Shown here piece after piece: positions 12,367-14,856 of a DNA stretch of 14,856 nt. Positions within the stretch are counted from its first letter, which is position 1. Each line of letters opens with the position of its first letter. The notes beneath the pieces are model-generated. The model saw nothing but the letters and a program-made list of their open reading frames with translations, was not told the origin of the DNA and made no database searches. The DNA comes from Bacillota bacterium (GTDB lineage: Bacteria; Bacillota_A; Clostridia; Lachnospirales; Lachnospiraceae): positions 1 to 14,856 of the forward strand of contig JAEZSL010000116.1 in assembly GCA_023443925.1 (NCBI GenBank), read 5' to 3'. The position numbers were made by a program, and so were the translations under genes.

Positions 12367-14301
12367 TTATTCCGCTAATTCTTCCCATAACTCCAACAAT
12401 TCTTCCAGCCGCTTTTCCAAAGCTTTCTTTTCTGCATTTAATTCCATTAATCTTGATACATTGGTAAAAATCTCTTCCTGGGTCAGCAAATTATCAATTT
12501 CTTCGTTTCGGGTCTCCAGTTTATGAATTTCATCCTCTGTCTTCTTTAAGTCATTCTGACGTTTGCGAAGTTTTGACTGTTCTTCCTTTTGCTGTTTCCA
12601 ATCCGTCTTGCCATCATTGTTTTGAGTATCGTCAGCGGCAATTGCAGCAGAAGAGGCAGGCTGAGACTTTAAAAAGTCTGTTAAAATACGTTCCATATCC
12701 GGCTTTTTCTCCAGATAATAATCATAATTACCGATATAATTGATTAAGTTCTGCTGGGTCAAATCTAGAATACGAGTTGCTGTCTTATTTATAAAATAAC
12801 GGTCATGGGAAACATATAGGACGGTACCGGTGTAATTGTTTACCGCATTTTCTAATATTTCCTTTGAAGTAATATCCAAATGGTTGGTTGGTTCATCCAG
12901 AATTAGAAAATTCGCTTCGGAAAGCATCAGCTTGGCTAGTGACACACGGCCTCTTTCTCCGCCGCTGATATCTTTAATCCGCTTAAAGACATCATCATTG
13001 GTAAATAAAAAAGCGGCCAGAATGTTACGTATCGTTGTATTATCCAGATTGGGATAGGTATCCTGCAATTCGTCAAATAAAGTTTTATCCTGATTTAGAA
13101 CCTGATGTTCCTGGTCATAATAACCGATTTTAACTTTTGCACCCAGCTTAATCTCACCTTCGTCAGCTGGAAGAAGCTCATTAATAATTTTAAGGAGGGT
13201 GGTTTTACCGGTGCCGTTATTACCAATAATAGCAACACGTTCTCCGCGTTTTATATCAAAATTAATGCACTTAAATAATACCTGGGTGGGAAAGGACTTA
13301 CTCAAATCCGTCACGGTAAGTACATCATTCCCGCTGGTTATGTGGGGTTCCAAGCGGATTGACATATGAACCTCCTGGGTAAGAGGTTTTTCTATACGAT
13401 CTATTTTATCCAGCATTTTCTCCCGGCTCTCAGCACGTTTAATGGACTTTTCACGGTTAAAGGAACGCAGTTTGGCAATGACTTCTTCCTGGTGTTTTAT
13501 TTCCTTCTGCTGGTTTAAATAGTGCTTTAAAAGGGCATCTCTTTGGAATGCTTTTTTTTCGGCATAAGCAGAATAGTTTCCTTCATAAGATACTGCCTTA
13601 GTGTTTTCAATTTCAACCACTTTCGTAACCACTTTATTTAAGAAATACCGGTCATGGGCAATAACCACAACAGAGCCTTTGTAGTTAAGTAAAAAGGTTT
13701 CCAGCCAGGCAATGGATTCCATATCCAAATGGTTGGTCGGCTCGTCCAGTAATATTAAATCGGGAGTACTAAGCAGTAATTTGCCCAGGGCGACTCTTGT
13801 TTTTTGTCCTCCGGATAAATTTGTTACCGGTTTGGAGAATTCATCTTCCTGAAAACCTAATCCTTTTAACACACCGATTACTTCACTCTTATAAGCATAA
13901 CCGTTTTTTAATTCAAACTCATGGGTCAGTCTGGTATAGGTGGACAGCATTCGTTCCAGTTCTTGATCTGAAGCCGTTTTCATCTCCATTTCCAGTTGGT
14001 GTATGGAATTATCCAATTCAATAACATCCTTTTTCACGGTAAGGATTTCATCATAGATGGAATTTTCAGTAGATAGTTCCTGGTGCTGTGACAGATATCC
14101 GACAGTACAGCCTTTTGCAAAGATGATTTCACCTTCATCTGCTGGTATTTCACCCATAATAATCTTAAATAAAGTAGATTTACCGGCACCGTTTATGCCA
14201 ATGATGGCAGCTTTTTCTCTTTCATTGATATGGAAAGACACAGAATTTAATATCTGGTCAGTACCAAAACTTTTGCTTATATTTTTACATGCTAAAATCA
14301 T
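12367..14301 (-). CDS. ABC-F family ATPase (YdiF-like translation factor)
   Basis: This soluble protein has two ABC domains and no membrane segment, typical of ABC-F factors that act on the ribosome rather than in transport. Domain 1 (about 1-255) has GINGAGKST, LSGGQKTRVALGK and LILLDEPTNHLD. A charged linker follows (about 240-315: KAFQRDALLKHYLNQQKEI..., RAESREKML), the ribosome-facing arm. Domain 2 (about 320-535) has GNNGTGKTT, ISGGERGRVSLAK and FLILDEPTNHLD. The last 80 or so residues form a coiled coil rich in Lys and Glu, as in YdiF/Uup-like members. I start at ATG 14301 (644 aa, MILACKNISKSFG), because GGAG at 14311-14314 on the minus strand is nine bases upstream; the ATG at 14316 overlaps that ribosome binding site. 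Its place next to rex resembles the ydiF/rex neighbourhood of Bacillus. Nothing specific indicates antibiotic resistance. Confidence 0.95.
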   Translation of the reverse strand: MILACKNISKSFGTDQILNSVSFHINEREKAAIIGINGAGKSTLFKIIMGEIPADEGEIIFAKGCTVGYLSQHQELSTENSIYDEILTVKKDVIELDNSIHQLEMEMKTASDQELERMLSTYTRLTHEFELKNGYAYKSEVIGVLKGLGFQEDEFSKPVTNLSGGQKTRVALGKLLLSTPDLILLDEPTNHLDMESIAWLETFLLNYKGSVVVIAHDRYFLNKVVTKVVEIENTKAVSYEGNYSAYAEKKAFQRDALLKHYLNQQKEIKHQEEVIAKLRSFNREKSIKRAESREKMLDKIDRIEKPLTQEVHMSIRLEPHITSGNDVLTVTDLSKSFPTQVLFKCINFDIKRGERVAIIGNNGTGKTTLLKIINELLPADEGEIKLGAKVKIGYYDQEHQVLNQDKTLFDELQDTYPNLDNTTIRNILAAFLFTNDDVFKRIKDISGGERGRVSLAKLMLSEANFLILDEPTNHLDITSKEILENAVNNYTGTVLYVSHDRYFINKTATRILDLTQQNLINYIGNYDYYLEKKPDMERILTDFLKSQPASSAAIAADDTQNNDGKTDWKQQKEEQSKLRKRQNDLKKTEDEIHKLETRNEEIDNLLTQEEIFTNVSRLMELNAEKKALEKRLEELLELWEELAE

Positions 14302-14409
14302 ATTAATCTTCTCCATAAGTTCAATCTATAGTTACCGGCCGGTCAGCTGACGGATTCAGCACCGCATCGGAATCTTCTTTTAAACGGTTATTTAAAACAT
14401 TCTTATAAA

Positions 14410-14438
14410 ATCATATTGTAACATAGGAAAATTGTCAA
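14410..14438 (-). promoter_or_regulatory. Promoter of the ABC-F gene
   Basis: Read on the minus strand, TTGACA (14438-14433), a 17-bp spacer and TATGAT (14415-14410) give a strong sigma-A type promoter. The start point would be near 14403, leaving a leader of about 100 nt before the ABC-F start. Confidence 0.8.
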
Positions 14439-14460
14439 GTAAATGAAGGTTAAACTATAT

Positions 14461-14489
14461 TTGACAATTTTATATCAATCACATATAAT
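14461..14489 (+). promoter_or_regulatory. Consensus promoter of rex
   Basis: TTGACA (14461-14466), exactly 17 bp, and TATAAT (14484-14489) match the sigma-A consensus at all twelve positions. The start point would be near 14496, giving an unusually long leader of about 195 nt before rex. I do not see a good Rex operator here. Confidence 0.9.
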
Positions 14490-14689
14490 TATTTAATAAA
14501 GTGGGATTTTATGAATTTTTGGCTGTTCCCTGAAATCTTTTCCTGATAAGAGCAGTAAAAATCTGCAGACTATTTTGTGCCAATAGAAGCTGGTATGGAT
14601 AGTATGCAATAATAGGGATATGAATAATAAAAGGATTAATAACAGGCGGAACAGTAAAAGAATTCTTGAATGCTAAAGGAGGAATCATC

Positions 14690-14856
14690 GTGCAAGATAA
14701 GGAAATATCATTAGCTGTAATACAAAGACTACCCAGGTATTACAGATATTTAGGAGAATTGCTTGAGAATGATGTGGTTCGTATCTCATCCAAAGAATTA
14801 AGCGAGAGAATGAAGGTAACGGCATCGCAGATCAGGCAGGATTTAAATAATTTTGG
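14690..14856 (+). CDS. rex: Redox-sensing repressor Rex (N-terminal part)
   Basis: The gene starts at GTG 14690, seven or eight bases after AAAGGAGG, and is cut by the window end after 55 codons. The visible part is the winged helix-turn-helix of Rex: AVIQRLPRYYRYLGELL, then RISSKELSERM and VTASQIRQDLNNFG, the last of which is nearly diagnostic and continues into the recognition helix and wing. The missing C-terminal Rossmann domain senses NADH/NAD+. In clostridia Rex represses fermentation genes such as alcohol and butyryl-CoA dehydrogenases when NADH is low. It is divergent from the ABC-F gene. Confidence 0.97.
   Translation, partial: MQDKEISLAVIQRLPRYYRYLGELLENDVVRISSKELSERMKVTASQIRQDLNNF

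Larger units (their letters stand above)
14302..14689. other. Divergent intergenic region between ABC-F and rex
   Basis: The region carries one promoter for each gene (14410-14438 minus, 14461-14489 plus), separated by only 22 bp between their -35 elements. The ABC-F leader of about 100 nt contains two overlapping 10-bp palindromes, ACCGGCCGGT (14334-14343) and GTCAGCTGAC (14342-14351). The rex leader of about 195 nt contains a possible 11-codon ORF at 14511-14546. I see no known riboswitch fold. Confidence 0.7.

Noticed and set aside
14461..14478. Rex operator (autoregulation) over the rex promoter
   Set aside because: Only the outer TTGA/TCAA matches; the inner bases do not fit the TTGTTAA-N4-TTAACAA type site.
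1..14856. CRISPR array, tRNA/rRNA genes, insertion sequences or prophage genes
   Set aside because: No spaced direct repeats of CRISPR length, no tRNA-like cloverleaf, and no transposase, integrase or phage-like ORF were seen.

Overview
The window looks like chromosomal DNA of a low-GC, anaerobic Firmicute, most likely a Lachnospiraceae/clostridial-cluster-XIVa relative (Lachnoclostridium or Anaerocolumna type). This rests on AT-rich intergenic DNA, strong AAGGAGG-type ribosome binding sites, TTG and GTG starts, a predicted Re-citrate synthase (an anaerobe enzyme), an H-NOX chemoreceptor close to the Caldanaerobacter one, and an ABC-F/rex pair. The genus is an inference from protein character; no database was searched.

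Layout. 1-73: the last codons of a + strand gene, then a bidirectional terminator. 160-495 (-): small cupin. 496-1470: about 1 kb without a convincing protein gene but rich in inverted repeats, ending in a near-consensus promoter overlapped by a 26-bp palindrome and a seven-unit heptanucleotide repeat. 1471-3385 (+): a three-gene cassette of YtrA-type GntR repressor, ABC ATPase and ABC-2 permease. 3535-5388 (-): asparagine synthetase B, convergent with the cassette across a perfect 24-bp stem-loop. 5626-7419 (+): a methyl-accepting chemotaxis protein with an N-terminal H-NOX heme domain. 7567-8502 (-): carbamate kinase. 8813-12171 (+): predicted Re-citrate synthase, isocitrate dehydrogenase and a FadR-type (FCD) GntR regulator. 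12367-14301 (-): an ABC-F translation factor, divergent from rex, which starts at 14690 and runs off the window.

How the genes work together. The 8813-12171 block encodes two of the three enzymes of the oxidative branch from oxaloacetate plus acetyl-CoA to 2-oxoglutarate, the route by which many anaerobes make glutamate; aconitase is not in the window. The regulator is translationally close to the dehydrogenase, and a perfect 12-bp palindrome of the FadR-family type overlaps the -10 element before the synthase, so local feedback control is the simplest reading. In the same way, the 26-bp palindrome on the promoter of the GntR-ABC cassette suggests an autoregulated efflux cassette. The H-NOX chemoreceptor keeps every residue that forms the O2-holding pocket in the Caldanaerobacter protein (Trp9, Asn74, His102, Tyr140, in identical numbering), so it is predicted to sense O2. 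With Rex (NADH/NAD+ sensing) at the right end, the window carries two redox or oxygen inputs.

Most genes belong to known families. The least explained parts are the hairpin-rich 0.5-1.4 kb stretch, the candidate operators, and two substitutions in otherwise conserved sites (carbamate kinase Arg12; the Arg-Met pair in the dehydrogenase cofactor loop).
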